The notes below the pieces were generated by a model, which was not told the DNA's origin, made no database searches, and was given only the letters and a program-made list of their open reading frames with translations. Position numbers and translations under genes: made by a program. From Adiantum capillus-veneris (taxonomy: Eukaryota; Streptophyta; Polypodiopsida; Polypodiales; Pteridaceae): a stretch of DNA of 64,000 nt. Within the stretch, counting starts at the first letter, position 1; each line of letters begins with the position of its first letter. Location of the stretch: NCBI GenBank assembly GCA_014529385.2, contig CM043953.1, positions 73,929,872 through 73,993,871 of the forward strand, written 5' to 3'. Of this stretch, positions 11,590 through 22,110 are shown one piece after another.

Positions 11590-12120
11590 TTGTTGCTCAA
11601 ACAAATGCAACCACCTTATTTTAAAGGAGAGGGTGATGATATTGAAAAAGATACTGAAGTATGGATTGAAGCTATGGATGATTACTTCTTTGCTGCAAGG
11701 ACCACACCTACAAATCAAGTGATGCTAGGGATGTTTTGTCTCTCAGGAGAAGAAAAATTATGGTGGAAACAACATTGTCATGACATGGGAGTATTAGAGA
11801 ACTCTTTGAATTGCTAGGAAATTAAACAAGCGGTAAAGGAAAGATACTTACCCCCTGTCCATGAAGCGATAAAGATGAATAAATTCTTTAGATTGAAATG
11901 ATACAGCTTATCCTTGGAAGAGTACTGCTCAAAATTTGTAAAGATTAGACGTTACGCACGCCAATGACCATAGAGTCGTAGGTAGCTCGCTTTTATTAAA
12001 AGGTTTAAGAGAACCAATTAGCTCGTGATTGGAAGTCCTGAAACCTATCACTGTATAAGATGCTTTACTACGTGCCCGGGGCGGTCACTTATCAAAAGCT
12101 TCCTATATCACGTGCGTTCA
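11590..12120 (+). pseudogene. Gypsy F gag (capsid) pseudogene
   Basis: The forward frame opens with MQPPYFKGEGDDIEKDTEVW, a retrotransposon-gag capsid start. It continues through EEKLWWKQHCHDM, EIKQAVKERYLPP and SLEEYCSKFVKIRRYA, the standard order of the plant Gypsy gag domain. Stops occur near 11815, 11899 and beyond 11970. It is followed after an interruption by its zinc knuckle (12386) and then directly by a PPT and LTR. The whole pol region has therefore been deleted. Confidence 0.75.
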
Positions 12121-12295
12121 AGAGGTTATTAATAATACCTCAATATACATACTATATTTACAATACGTGCCTATTTAAAAAAACCCCACCCCCCTCTGTA
12201 TGTATACATTTTGATACATTTTGATCTTTTAATAATCCTCTCCGGTTAACTCACATGATAGTATACACATTCTAAAAAGTGACCGGATTACAAGA
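12121..12295. mobile_element. Possible small insertion inside Gypsy F gag
   Basis: An AT-rich non-coding segment splits the gag capsid from its zinc knuckle. Its right part (12226-12290, with CTCCGGTTAACTCACATGAT) resembles 30029-30090 (CTCCGGGGTGAACTCACGTG) inside the TIR element near 30 kb, so it may be a related non-autonomous transposon. Ends and target duplication are not resolved. Confidence 0.3.
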
Positions 12296-12299
12296 AGAA

Positions 12300-12470
12300 T
12301 TGAACAAAGTCAGAGCTTCAGAGATAGACAACCACAAAGAACTTATGCTGCTAATGTGCAAGATCCTCCATGCTTGAATGTTAGATGCTTTGAATGTGGA
12401 GAGTTGGGACATTATCGGAACACTTGTCCATGTTTCACTAATGGAGCAGCAGTAGCAACTGAAGTAGATT
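12300..12470 (+). pseudogene. Gypsy F gag zinc knuckle remnant
   Basis: The frame reads CFECGELGHYRNTC at 12386-12427, a perfect C-X2-C-X4-H-X4-C nucleocapsid knuckle. It is preceded by Arg/Gln/Glu-rich linker sequence and followed by a stop at about 12470. It is the C-terminal end of the gag that begins at 11590. Confidence 0.8.
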
Positions 12471-12550
12471 AAGTATAATGATGGTCGAGATAGTAATTAG
12501 ACTAGGAGTATCCTTAATTTTTTTCGAGAGGAGGACATCTCAAATTCTTA

Positions 12551-13098
12551 AGTTGGGGAGATTGTAATGTACCCAAATTTTTTCCAATAAAACTATTTCA
12601 TTTACCTTGCAAATTTTTAAGGTTCACATTCTGTTAAGCCATAAAACGTTTCAACGGAACGATCGGATTGGAAATTGGACTCTAAAACTATTAATTATGG
12701 CCTTTATTCACTTGAAAACAATACGTTGATATGAGAAAACTTAAGCGTCAAGTCTATTTCTAAAGATAAGAGTTGAACCTCAAGAAAGAAGGAGTATTTT
12801 TAGAAAAGGAGAGGTATTTTTAGAAGAGAAGAGTAGAAATAGTATATTTAAAAAAGAAGGAGTATTTTTATAAAAGAAAGGATAGTAAGTCAAGATTATC
12901 ACTTCTTTTCTTGGAAGCCAAGCCTTTTCTAAAATAAGAAAATCAAAATCGTGTATAGGGATTCGTGTCTATATTTTTTTAATAAAGAGCCATGAACGTG
13001 TGCGAACTTCTCTCTCTTCTTTTCGCTATTCTTAACTTGTGCTTTTGGCTCTTAAGAGCCTATATAAAGGCCCCTCCTCCATCACTTTTAACACACAC

Positions 13099-13145
<47 letters not shown>

Positions 13146-13665
13146 AGTTCTCATATACGGAATCTCTCTTGCCATAACATTCGAGTTACCCTGTCTCCCT
13201 CGACCTCTTATCCTCAACCCATCTCCATCTCCAACTCCCTCTCTACCATTGTCGTGTTTCTCTTTAGATTTTAAAGTTCTCTTTCTCTCTTTTCATTTTA
13301 TCTACCTCGATACGATGGCCCCAAAACAGATGACTCAAATCTCAAAGGACGCAACACCTCCAAAAAAGATGCAAAGGAAAGCATCATCTACTCCAATCAT
13401 AACTCAAACGGAGATATCAACTCCGAAAGAAGTTGAAACCGCCCAACCTCAATTACGAGAGGTAATGAACATGTCGCTAATCCGATAAGACAAAGTTATA
13501 ATTCTACATTGCTATTCATGTTGACTTAGGAAGCTAAGCATAGGGATTTCCTTAAACCGTCCAAGACAAGTGATTCTATCACAAGAAACAAGCATATGTT
13601 TTCATACATTAGTGAAAGAATTGTTTGATAAATTAAAATTCTTTGTTAAATTGTTATTCTTTGAT
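12551..13665 (+). mobile_element. PPT and 3' LTR of Gypsy F, first part
   Basis: A purine tract AGTTGGGGAGAT (12551-12562) precedes an LTR starting TGTAATGTACCC at 12563. The LTR is over 1 kb long and contains a clear promoter TATA (CTATATAAAGG, about 13058-13068) followed by a (CA)n tract at 13092-13141. Its sequence is interrupted at 13665 by Gypsy E, whose TSD is TTGAT, and resumes at 21154. A short open frame at 13249-13488 lies downstream of the TATA, in the transcribed R/U5-like part, and has no recognised function. Confidence 0.65.
13092..13141. repeat. (CA)n microsatellite
   Basis: About 50 bases of CA dinucleotides sit just downstream of the LTR TATA box. Confidence 0.95.
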
Positions 13666-13788
13666 TGTAAGGACATGGGTCCTATGGGCAAGGCCACCGG
13701 CACGGCCGGACAATGTGTACGCTAGGGGGAGGCTATAAGATAGCATGGTTGGGTGGAGACTAGCACACGCATTACCACCGCCCTTTCA
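13666..13788 (+). repeat. 5' LTR of Gypsy E
   Basis: The 123-bp LTR begins TGTAAGGACATGGGTCC and ends CCGCCCTTTCA. It is unusually short for a Gypsy element and contains a TATA-like CTATAAGATA segment. Confidence 0.9.
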
Positions 13789-13789
13789 C

Positions 13790-13801
13790 TGGTATCTGAG
13801 C
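13790..13801 (+). other. Primer binding site, initiator tRNA-Met type
   Basis: TGGTATCTGAGC lies one base after the LTR. It matches the initiator-Met PBS TGGTATCAGAGC at 11 of 12 positions. Confidence 0.85.
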
Positions 13802-14649
13802 TATTTTTGGAAGGAGGTTAAAAGCGGCTTGCATGTGCATGCAATGCCTTGCTTCTCTCCCATGTTCTGCAGACAGCGACGGCTCCACTGTGCAGCAAAA
13901 AGAAGATAGATACAGTTTTCTGTGCGAGAAACGCATGGACAGACAACGACAACCGACCGCGGCTGCCCCATCTACGCCCTCCATAGTGCACAACCAAGGC
14001 AAACTCGGCCGACAAATTGACGGCACCGAAGCTCTAAAGGCTTCCGTTGGCTGCATGCGTAAGAAGGCCTGCTTAACCCTTGCATGAAGGAAGGGTTGAA
14101 CCCACCCCATGAGGGTAAGAGGCCAACACTTTACCATCAAACTATTGGCCCTTGTTGTGTATAACAAGGAAAGATAGTCTACTTGTGTTGAAAGGAAAAC
14201 TAGAAGGAAAGGGAAAGCTTCAAACTTCAAGAAAGTAGCTTCACCCTTCCTTTTCACTTCTTGGAGGTTTTCCTCCAAAATTCTTTTTCCTCAAGGAGGT
14301 AGCTTCAAAGTGAAGAAAAACCTTCAAAAAAATGACGAGTTTTTGTGAAGAATCATCAAAGGTGTTCTTACAACGAACGACAAGTGAGCGCTCAAATTCC
14401 CACAAGGCGAGGCTCGCATGCAACGCAAATCACGGAGCATACAAAACACAAAGGCTTCAATTTCTCAAGGTACAAGTTGTCGTTTTTTTTCTCTCTTTGC
14501 ATTAGTGTGTGTTTACCATGGCCATTGAGGATATCCCACCTACACACACGTTTGATTTTGAGCACCTAGATCAAAATCAGGGCACCACAAGTGCTGCTAA
14601 CACTAATATGCATGATGATGATGATCTATGAGATCATGAGCTTGTAGAT

Positions 14650-16362
14650 ATGGCTTCTTTCAAGACTTTGGAACATTGCCGAAGCGTACTTGAAAGAAAC
14701 CTCTCTGCACTCAATGCAAATGTTACTAATCTTACGGAGTTACTTGTGAAATTTATGAATTCACAGACGGCTCAAGGAGCCACAAGTGGCACGATTCAAG
14801 GGAACCAAGCTCTCACGACTCAAGCAGTTCAAGAGACAAGTGCTGCAGAAGATGCACAAGGTATCAATACATTACTTAAGAATATCACCATTCCTCCATT
14901 TCACCAGGAAGAGCGTGATCGCAACAAGGATGCGGTCAATACGTTCTTACACAAATGGAGTGATATTCATAGATTGAGACACATCCCGGATATAAAGACG
15001 GCTGTGGAAACAATTATATATCTTAAAGGCAAGGCCTATAAGTGGTGGATGACATTTCCAATAGATGCTCGTCCTCTATCTTAGGCTGCGTTTCAAGCTT
15101 CTTTCTCCAAAGAGTTTTTGGACTGTAATGAAGAAGATAAGAATTGGTTAGCATGGGACGCACAGTACCTTTCGAAGTATCAGAAAATCATATTAAACCT
15201 AGAAGGTCTAGATGAATTCCAAAAGATATGGGGTTTTAATAGGGGTCTTGACAAAAACTATCGTCTTCATGTCAAGACCCAACATCCAAAAACTTTGGAA
15301 GAAGCCATCAATCATGCGCAAAGATATGATGATGACCAAGAGAGGAAAGAAAATGTTCCCTACTCTAAGAATAATTTTGCTAAGAGCAATGTAGCTAAGA
15401 GCCAATGGGGAGGTAGATCTCCCACACGTTCCAATAGGAATAAGAGACAATCTACCTCTCCACACCCACAAGAGGCTAAGAAGCCTAAGCAATCACGAGA
15501 TACTCTGCGTGGGTCTTTTAGCACTGCCGATTTTGAGCATGCAAAGAAACACAATTTGTGTTTTAGATGTCTTTCAGACCAACATAACAAGAAAGATTGT
15601 CCTCTTTTGCAAGGCAAAGAAAAGGCCATGCACACGGTGCAACGCCTCACATTAGATTCATCTCCTAAATATTATGTTGTAGAGGTTCTTCATATGGAAG
15701 AAAAGCACAAGTGTTGTGTGCCTGCTTCAAAGTGGCAGCCCACCTTTGCCCCCCATGATTTGATTCGCATGCATGGTACTATTAACGGACAACGTGTTCG
15801 TATTTTAGTGGATGATGGTGCAACTCATAACTTCTTGAACTATAAGCTAGTCAAGAAATTGAAGCTTACACAGACTCCCTGCTCTCACAAGTATGTGGTG
15901 GAGCAGATGTCTGGGAACGATAAAGAAGTATGGGACACGGTAGTTCAAGGGGTTGAGCTTATTGTTCAAGATCATACGATGATCCTTGACTTCCAAGTTA
16001 TGAACATGGACCGTGCTGATGTAGTTTTAGGATGGGAGTGTCTGCATGGTTTAGGAAACACATTGCACACTAGTTATGAACACAATTCCTTATCCTTTAT
16101 GGCCAATGGTAAGCATGTGCTTTTTCTTGGTGAGAAAAATATACCATCTGCACCTCTTATATGTACAGCTGAGCTTTCTATTTTGCAGAAAGCAAATTTA
16201 AAAGATGAAGTCTTTTTGTGTTACTACTTGTTTCCAAGTCTTGTGAATTCTCAAGAGCAAAGTGCGGTGAATTCTAGTAATGGTATACAAAGTGCAATGA
16301 ATTCTAGTAATGGTATGCAAAGTGCAATGAATTGGTATGCAAAGTGCAATGAATTCTACTGA
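14650..16362 (+). pseudogene. Gypsy E gag, zinc knuckle and protease
   Basis: One forward frame runs from ATG 14650 to a stop at 16362 with a single stop at 15082. The N-terminal part (to 15084) and the following ~130 codons form a retrotransposon gag capsid (LKGKAYKWWMTFP, then FNRGLDKNYRLHVKTQHP). The knuckle CFRCLSDQHNKKDC (about 15559-15600) fits C-X2-C-X4-H-X4-C. The protease active site reads ILVDDGATHNFLN (about 15802-15840), with Asp where the family usually has Ser or Thr after the catalytic Asp. The tail holds ~30-bp tandem repeats (16250-16360) and ends in a stop before RT, although RT continues in the same frame. Confidence 0.85.
16250..16362 (+). repeat. ~30-bp tandem repeats in the protease-RT linker
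   Basis: AATTCTAGTAATGGTAT(A/G)CAAAGTGCAATG repeats with small deletions, giving an Asn-Ser-Ser-Asn-Gly-Gln-Ser-Ala-Met peptide repeat. The last copies are shortened and end at the stop. Confidence 0.8.
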
Positions 16363-16499
16363 TAAACAAAGTGTTAAAAAATATAACGAGCAAAGTGCTC
16401 TCAATTTTAATTCTATAGAGCAACGTGCAACTGTTGTAAAACGAACATTATAGGAATTACAAGATTCTCCATCCCAGCATAACTCTAATTTACTTTCTC

Positions 16500-17460
16500 C
16501 TGTGCAAGGAAAAAGCTGACTCACTTACTCACGGAGTATAGTGATGTGTTCTCAAGTGATTTACCACCGGGTTTACCCCCTACACGTGATGTGCAGCATG
16601 GCATAGATGTCTTGCCAGGCACTAAACCGGTGAGTAAACCACCTTATCGTATGACTGCTAAAGAAGCCAAGGAGGTTGAGAGTTAGTTGGCTGACTACCT
16701 CGCTCGCGGTTTCATTGGACCTAGCACTTCGCCTTGGACATCACCAATTCTATTGGTAAAAAAGAAAGATGATACTATGCGCATGTGCGTAGATTATGGC
16801 GGATTAAATGTGATAACCATCAAAGACAAGTATCCTCTGCCTCGAGTGGATGAGTTGTTTGATCAACTCCACGGGGCAAGATATTAAAGAAAGATAGATC
16901 TTCATTCAGAATACCACCAGGTACGTATCTTACTGCAAGATATCTCCAAAACAGCCTTTAGAACACGGTTTGGGCATTTTGAATTTTTGGTTATGCCTTT
17001 TGGTCTAACCAATGCTCCAACTACATTTATGACACTCATGGATAGTGTCTTACGTCCCTATCTTGGAAAATTTGTTGTGGTTGTCCTTGATGACATTCTC
17101 ATTTACAATAAGACTGAAGATGAATACATAGAACACTTACGATTAGTGTTGGGACAGCTACGAGCTCACATGTTGTATGCTAAGCAAAGAAAGTGCAATT
17201 TCTTTAAAACAGAGATACATTCTCTCGGTCATGTGATCTATTATTCTGGCATCAAGATGGACACTGACAAGGTCGCTGCCATTCTTCGATGGCCACATCC
17301 TCACACGATTGAGGAGCTTCAAATATTTTTAGGCATGGCTGGATTTTATCGACAGTATATCCGTGACTATGCCAAAATCACTGTTCCTATGATGGATCAA
17401 CTTAAAGCAAAATGTAAGACCTTTTTTTTGGGAAGAAGCCCAAAAGTGCAGTTTTGAACA
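16500..17460 (+). pseudogene. Gypsy E reverse transcriptase
   Basis: In the same frame as gag, the segment reads LPPGLPPTRDVQHGIDVLPG, then [36 protein letters not shown] and MPFGLTNAPTTFM. The active site follows as VVVLDDILIY (the LDD form of the Gypsy YxDD box, about 17083-17112), then EELQIFLGMAGFYRQYIRDY. In-frame stops sit at 16684 and at 16888, where the family has Phe after Ala-Arg-Tyr. A run of eight T near 17423-17430 causes a frameshift at the C-terminal end. Function is lost but the domain order is complete. Confidence 0.9.
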
Positions 17461-17462
17461 GC

Positions 17463-17958
17463 TCAAGGTAGCTATAGCCACCTAGCAATCGTCGACCCAC
17501 TTAAGCCATTTGTGGTAGAGATTGATGCTAGTGATAAATCCATTGGTGCGGTACTTCTCCAGGAGGGAAGACCTATAGCCTTTGAAAGTAAAAATTTAGA
17601 TAGGGCTCAACATAATTATTCTGTCTATGAGAGAGAGATCTATGCCATAGTTCACGCTTTACGAAAGTGGCGACACTATTTATATGGTGCCGAGTTTGAA
17701 GTAGCTTTTGACCATGAGAGTATCAAATGGTTTACTACTCAAACAGACTCGAAGGGCCGTAAAGCTAGATGGGCAGAAATCCTTCAAGATTATGATTGTA
17801 AGCTACGATATCGCAAGGGGCGATATAATGTAGTAGCGGATGCACTAAGTCGGATGCCTCAGATTAATTCACTTGCTTTCATGGTGGATTTTTGGAGTCA
17901 TTACGTGGCAAGTGTGCACAAGATCAATCATATCCTAAAGTGTGGAGTGCAGTTTTAA
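17463..17958 (+). pseudogene. Gypsy E RNase H domain
   Basis: After two compensating indels near 17425-17500, the original frame resumes with VVEIDASDKSIGAVLLQEGR, the first catalytic Asp block. It continues with KNLDRAQHNYSVYEREIYAI (catalytic Glu), RHYLYGAEFEVAFDHESIKW (third block) and YNVVADALSRMPQ at the end. The catalytic acidic residues of a Ty3-type RNase H appear present. It ends at a stop at 17956 where the frame shifts before integrase. Confidence 0.85.
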
Positions 17959-17974
17959 AAAGGGATCCCGCACA

Positions 17975-18594
17975 CTCACATGTCTCTGAACAACTAGATC
18001 AATATATATGTCTCTGCACGTGCAGATAGAAACTCCAACACACAGAGCTCCACCCCTACTCAGGAAGAGCTTAAGCGATGGAAGAATTGGCTACTTACTC
18101 CACAAAGGTAGAGTATGTGTGCCAAAGGACTCACACACTAGGTGCCAAATCTTATTTGAGTGTCACGATAGTCCAAGTGCTGGTCATCCAGGTATCCATA
18201 AGACGTATGCCTTAGTTCGACGGCAATTTTATTGGCCAGGCTTACATCATGATGTTCAAGAGTACGTACTAAATTTCCAACAGTGCCAAGTTAATAAGGC
18301 AGAGCACCTCAAGGTAGGTGGACTTTTACATCCTTTAGAGATTCCACAAGGTAAGTGGGAGAGTATCTCTATGGATTTTGTAGTAGGACTACCTACTACA
18401 AATCGTGGCCATGATGCCATTTGGGTAATTGTAGACCGTCTCACAAAGATGGGTCGATTCATTCCCACTAAGACTACGGTTAAGACACCAGAATTAGCAC
18501 GGCTATTTGTAGAGCATATATATAAACTCTACGGTCTTCCAGCTAGTATCATTAGTGATAGAGATCAAAAGTTCGATAATCACTTCTCGAGAGC
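17975..18594 (+). pseudogene. Gypsy E integrase, N-terminal and part of the core
   Basis: Frame 2 from 18008 reads a zinc-binding module (HDSPSAGHPGIHKT ... YVLNFQQCQVNK). The first Cys of the C-X2-C pair is replaced by Phe, so the HHCC finger lacks a ligand. The core follows with SMDFVVGLP (first Asp) and LPASIISDRDQKFDNHF (second Asp). The protein reading stops at about 18594 because of an insertion; the part with the catalytic Glu lies beyond it at 20189. Confidence 0.85.
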
Positions 18595-18806
18595 TGATGA
18601 CGGGAGCAAAGCGAACCCCGAACCCCGACGGCCTCTAAAACACCGGGGACCGAATGGCACGCCTCGAGCCTGTCATGATAAAGCAAACAGGGGCACCACC
18701 TAGCTTCAGCGGCTAGGACGCAAACAACACACCACTATAACAAAGTTTTCATCCAAGAGAGATGGATGCTTGGGAGTAATGATGAAGAGGAAAGGGAATG
18801 AGATCA

Positions 18807-18867
<61 letters not shown>

Positions 18868-20184
18868 GGGAGGGGGTATAGCAGCTTAGTACTTAGGAAC
18901 CACAAAAGGATGGCAAATCCGCACACCCTTCACACATACACAAGGTCACTCCAAACACAAGACTAGGTGGCGATTCCGCACACCTCACATGGGCAAAACA
19001 TTGCAAGAAAACATACTCACAAAACCTCAAGCTTTATTTAGAGAATAAGGCGATGAAATGGGGAGCATAGGGTAGGGGAATGAGAAGGGAGAGAGTGGTA
19101 GAGCACATGGCGGATAGGTGGGAGTTGATGGCGAAGACTCGCACGAGGGTTATGTCCATCATCCTTCATTTAGTTTCCCTTCATCTTCCATAGCCAAGGG
19201 TGTAGAGTTCATGCTCAAGACAAGCATGGTGATTGCGGTGATGGTGATGGTGTGGGTGTGTGTGTGTGCACTAGGCACACACAGTGCATAGTGTGTTCTT
19301 TGGTGATGTTGTGTGTGTCTTTAGTGTGATGGTGACCCCTCTTTATATAGGGGAGGAGGGGGGAGAAATTATATAATTTAGAAATGAAGAAATCATTATC
19401 TACATAGGCCATGTGACTGTGGGCCCCACTTGTCTGGCTGTGTGTATATGTGCCAGAACAGCAGTCTCATGAGAGAGAGACTAAGAGAGAGAGATGGGTT
19501 GATGAAAAAAAGTGAGAGGTGACATGGAGACTAAAGTAATTACAAGAGGGGAGAGAGGGGAGTGTGTTCAGAGGTGAATCTGTGTGCAGATGTGTGTGAA
19601 CACAAGAAAAATCAGGTAACCACCGGGTGGGGATGGGTCTGTGGGCACCTTTTTCAATGAAACTGAGTGTGTGTGAGTGTGGGGGAGGTTATTTAGCTAC
19701 AAGACAAGAGACATGGCGCCCTTTAGAGAGAGAGGGGGGTATTTGGGTCATGGGATATGATAGGAGAGAGAAAGGGGGGGTAGGGTATACTATTTTGGAA
19801 GATAGGGTAAGTTGCATGTGAGTTAGGGTGCATTATTGGTGAGTTAGAATGCATTATTGGTGAGAGGTGGGGTAGCTTGAGGGGAGAGAGAAAGGAGAAA
19901 GGACAAGGGGAAGAGAGAGGGGGTTGACCTTTTGAGTGGAGGAGAGGAAAAGGGACACACGGCGGGGCAATAGTGAAGAAAAAGGAGGCAAGGTGGGGAT
20001 GGGCTGCCCTGCAGGCATGAGGTGGCCTATTTTACCTTTCTCATATATTTACATAATCATACTTTATTTTTTTCTTACTTTTTCCAATGCCTTTTATCAC
20101 TCCCTCCCTAAGAGGGGGTTTTCATGGGGTGGGGACGAGAGAAGAGGGGTATGGGAGCTTTGCTTGTGAAAAGCCCCCATCACT
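18595..20184. mobile_element. ~1.6-kb insertion in the Gypsy E integrase
   Basis: Integrase sequence ends near 18590-18597 and resumes in register at about 20184-20189, so roughly 1.59 kb was inserted between the second Asp and the Glu of the catalytic domain. The ends look weakly inverted: TGATGACGGGAGCAAAGC on the left, and on the right GCTTTGCT followed after nine bases by CCCCCATCA. The interior is non-coding and purine-rich, with (GA)n at 18810-18864 and a TATA-like TTTATATAGGGG near 19343. A clear TSD is not visible. It may be a non-autonomous DNA transposon or an LTR fragment. Confidence 0.65.
18810..18864. repeat. (GA)n microsatellite
   Basis: About 55 bases of uninterrupted GA within the 1.6-kb insertion. 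Confidence 0.95.
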
Positions 20185-20777
20185 GTGTTTCAAAAGTTGG
20201 AAACTAAACTTAATCTAAGTACGGCTGATCATCCAGAAACGGATGGTATAACAGAAAGAGTAAATCAAGTGCTAGAGGATATGCTATGAGGGTATGTTAG
20301 CAAGAAGCAAACCAATTGGGAAGACTACGTACCTATATTGGAATTTTCTTATAATAGTTCAAAGCATGTGACTACAAGGTTTAGTCCATTTATGATTTTG
20401 TATGGATTTCAACCTAGATCACCTGTTACGGTGGGTTGGCTAAGGAGAAGATACAACAAGCGAAGGATTCTCTCCAAGACCATTTTGACATGCTTCGAGT
20501 TGCTCGACAGAATGTTAAGCAAGCTCAAGATCGATATAAGAAGTACGCAGATGAGCGTCGACGTCTTGCTACTTTCGAAGAAGGAGACAAGGTTTTCCTC
20601 AAAGTTCCAGAGCATTCAAAAAGTCCAAAGACAAGAAAAGTTGCTAAACTTTCACCACGTTATTGTGGACCGTTTACCATTCTCAAACGTATCGGTCAAA
20701 TGGCCTATAAGTTAGCTCTTCGAGAGCACTCACGAGTTCATCGTGTTTTCATGTTAGCCGTTTACAAAAACAGCTAG
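20185..20777 (+). pseudogene. Gypsy E integrase, C-terminal part
   Basis: The reading resumes as FQKLETKLNLSTADHPETDG followed by ITERVNQVLEDML, supplying the catalytic Glu of the DDE triad. It continues through NWEDYVPILEFSYNSSKHV and SPFMILYGFQPRSP. After a frame change near 20430 comes a basic C-terminal region (VKQAQDRYKKYADERRR, FLKVPEHSKS, LSPRYCGPFTILKRIGQMAY) ending at a stop at 20775. An in-frame stop near 20287 and the frame change disable it. Confidence 0.85.
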
Positions 20778-20806
20778 GACAGAATGATAATGTCATTGAC
20801 ACAGGT

Positions 20807-21018
20807 GTGTTGCTTGACCTTATCGCACTGCCAAGCATTCCTCATGAGCCCAAAAAGATTTTGGATTCTCATGAGCTTTGCACCAGACATCATGTCAGAC
20901 AACAGGTGTTGGTAAAATGGCTAGATAGACCTGAAGAAGGTTCTACATGGGAGAATGTCTCCGCACATAAGAAATGTTTTCCTACGTTCATTTTCGAGGA
21001 CGAAAACGATTCTCCAAG
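20807..21018 (+). pseudogene. Gypsy E chromodomain
   Basis: The reading HEPKKILDSHELCTRHHVRQ and VLVKWLDRPEEGSTWENVSA ending FPTFIFEDE matches the terminal chromodomain of plant chromoviruses (EILD ... VLVKW.g.p.e.aTWE ... FP.f..ED). This module is thought to direct integration to particular chromatin. The aromatic positions are partly kept. It is followed at once by the PPT, the usual arrangement. Confidence 0.85.
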
Positions 21019-21030
21019 GGGGGGGGGTAA
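21016..21030 (+). other. Polypurine tract of Gypsy E
   Basis: AAGGGGGGGGGGTAA directly precedes the 3' LTR and would prime plus-strand synthesis. Confidence 0.8.
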
Positions 21031-21153
21031 TGTAAGGACATGGATCCTATGGGCAAGGCCACTGGCATGGCCGGACAGCGTGTACACTAGGGAGAGGCTA
21101 TAAGATAGCACGATTGGGTGGAGACTAGCACACGCATTACCACCGCCCTTTCA
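21031..21153 (+). repeat. 3' LTR of Gypsy E
   Basis: The 123-bp LTR is the same length as the 5' copy and differs at nine positions, all transitions. It is followed by the TSD TTGAT. Confidence 0.9.
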
Positions 21154-22105
21154 TTGATAAATTGTTATTGTTTGATAAGTTGTTAGTGTTTGATATGAAG
21201 AGTTGGTTGATCATGTTGGAAGAATAATTTAAAAAGAAGAATTGTTGGAAGAATATCTTTTGTTCCTTGTGGGTAGTGAGATGCCTCGTGGTTAGCAGAG
21301 ATTAAGCTGAGATTATTGGCTCTATTTTGTTCCTTGCGATTAGCAGGATGCCTCATGGATAGCGAGATGCCTAGCGGTTAGCAAGATGCCTCACGGTTAG
21401 CGAGATGGAAAGGTTGTGTAATTCGCGGTTAGCAAATAAATTCTTTGCAAAGGCTCTGTTGGTTAGACAGAGAAAGTCCATGGGTAACGGCAAACTCGTA
21501 AGAAAGTGGAAAGGTTCTTTTCGTTGAAATATAAGATTGTTTTCATTAGACCTTGTTTGAATTGTTTTGGTATTATTTGAAGGGCTGTATAAAAGAACTC
21601 GTGTCCGAACATTGTTTGTATATGTAAAACAGTGGTAGTGATTAAAAAACAAGAAGAGCGGGTGAGTGTGGTGTGGAAAGTGGGAGACTCGTATCCATTA
21701 GGGATACTAGTCTACAGATGGGTAGACCTGATTAGTCGGGTACTTTTCACAAGATTACTAGCTAGTTTAGACTATATCTCATATCATATTCATGGTTTAT
21801 GAATGGCGGTCGTGCCTCTTAAATGTGAGAGAAAAAGGTGTTGTTTATAAATTGTAAATATGTCAATGGGAATTCATCTCTATGTTATAGAAAATAGCTT
21901 CCATTAGAATCCTTGATTTATCGACCTGGTCTTTGGCGACGTATGACCCTTAAAACCACGATCACGATGGATAGAGGAATTCCTCTCTTCTATTTCTCAT
22001 ATATCTGCTTCGTTGAAACGGAGTAGAGTGTCATCAACGAAACTTGAGAATAAAGGAAGTCCATCTATCAAGTCGCCCCAATCTTTCGAGGTTGGGGATC
22101 TCAAA
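21154..22105 (+). mobile_element. Continuation of the Gypsy F LTR after nested Gypsy E
   Basis: The sequence after the Gypsy E TSD continues the same AT-rich TTGATAAATTGTTATT pattern that precedes 13665, supporting one interrupted LTR. It contains a minisatellite at about 21268-21405, in which GAGATGCCTCACGGTTAGC recurs roughly five times with variation. The end of the LTR could not be fixed before the dispersed repeat at 22111. Confidence 0.5.
21268..21405. repeat. ~20-bp minisatellite (GATGCCTC.CGGTTAGC)
   Basis: About five imperfect copies of a GAGATGCCTCGCGGTTAGC-like unit, three of them strictly adjacent at 21335-21405. Confidence 0.75.
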
Positions 22106-22110
22106 CTTAG

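Larger units (their letters stand above)
13666..21153 (+). mobile_element. Gypsy E: chromovirus with 123-bp LTRs
   Basis: The element has direct terminal repeats 13666-13788 and 21031-21153, TG...CA ends, a 5-bp TSD TTGAT on both sides (13661-13665 and 21154-21158), a PBS just after the 5' LTR and a G-rich PPT just before the 3' LTR. Inside lie gag, zinc knuckle, protease, RT, RNase H, integrase and a chromodomain, in chromovirus order. The LTRs differ at 9 of 123 positions by eye, all transitions, so the insertion is fairly old. It sits inside the LTR of Gypsy F and itself carries a ~1.6-kb insertion in integrase. Several stops and frameshifts make it non-autonomous now. Confidence 0.9.
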
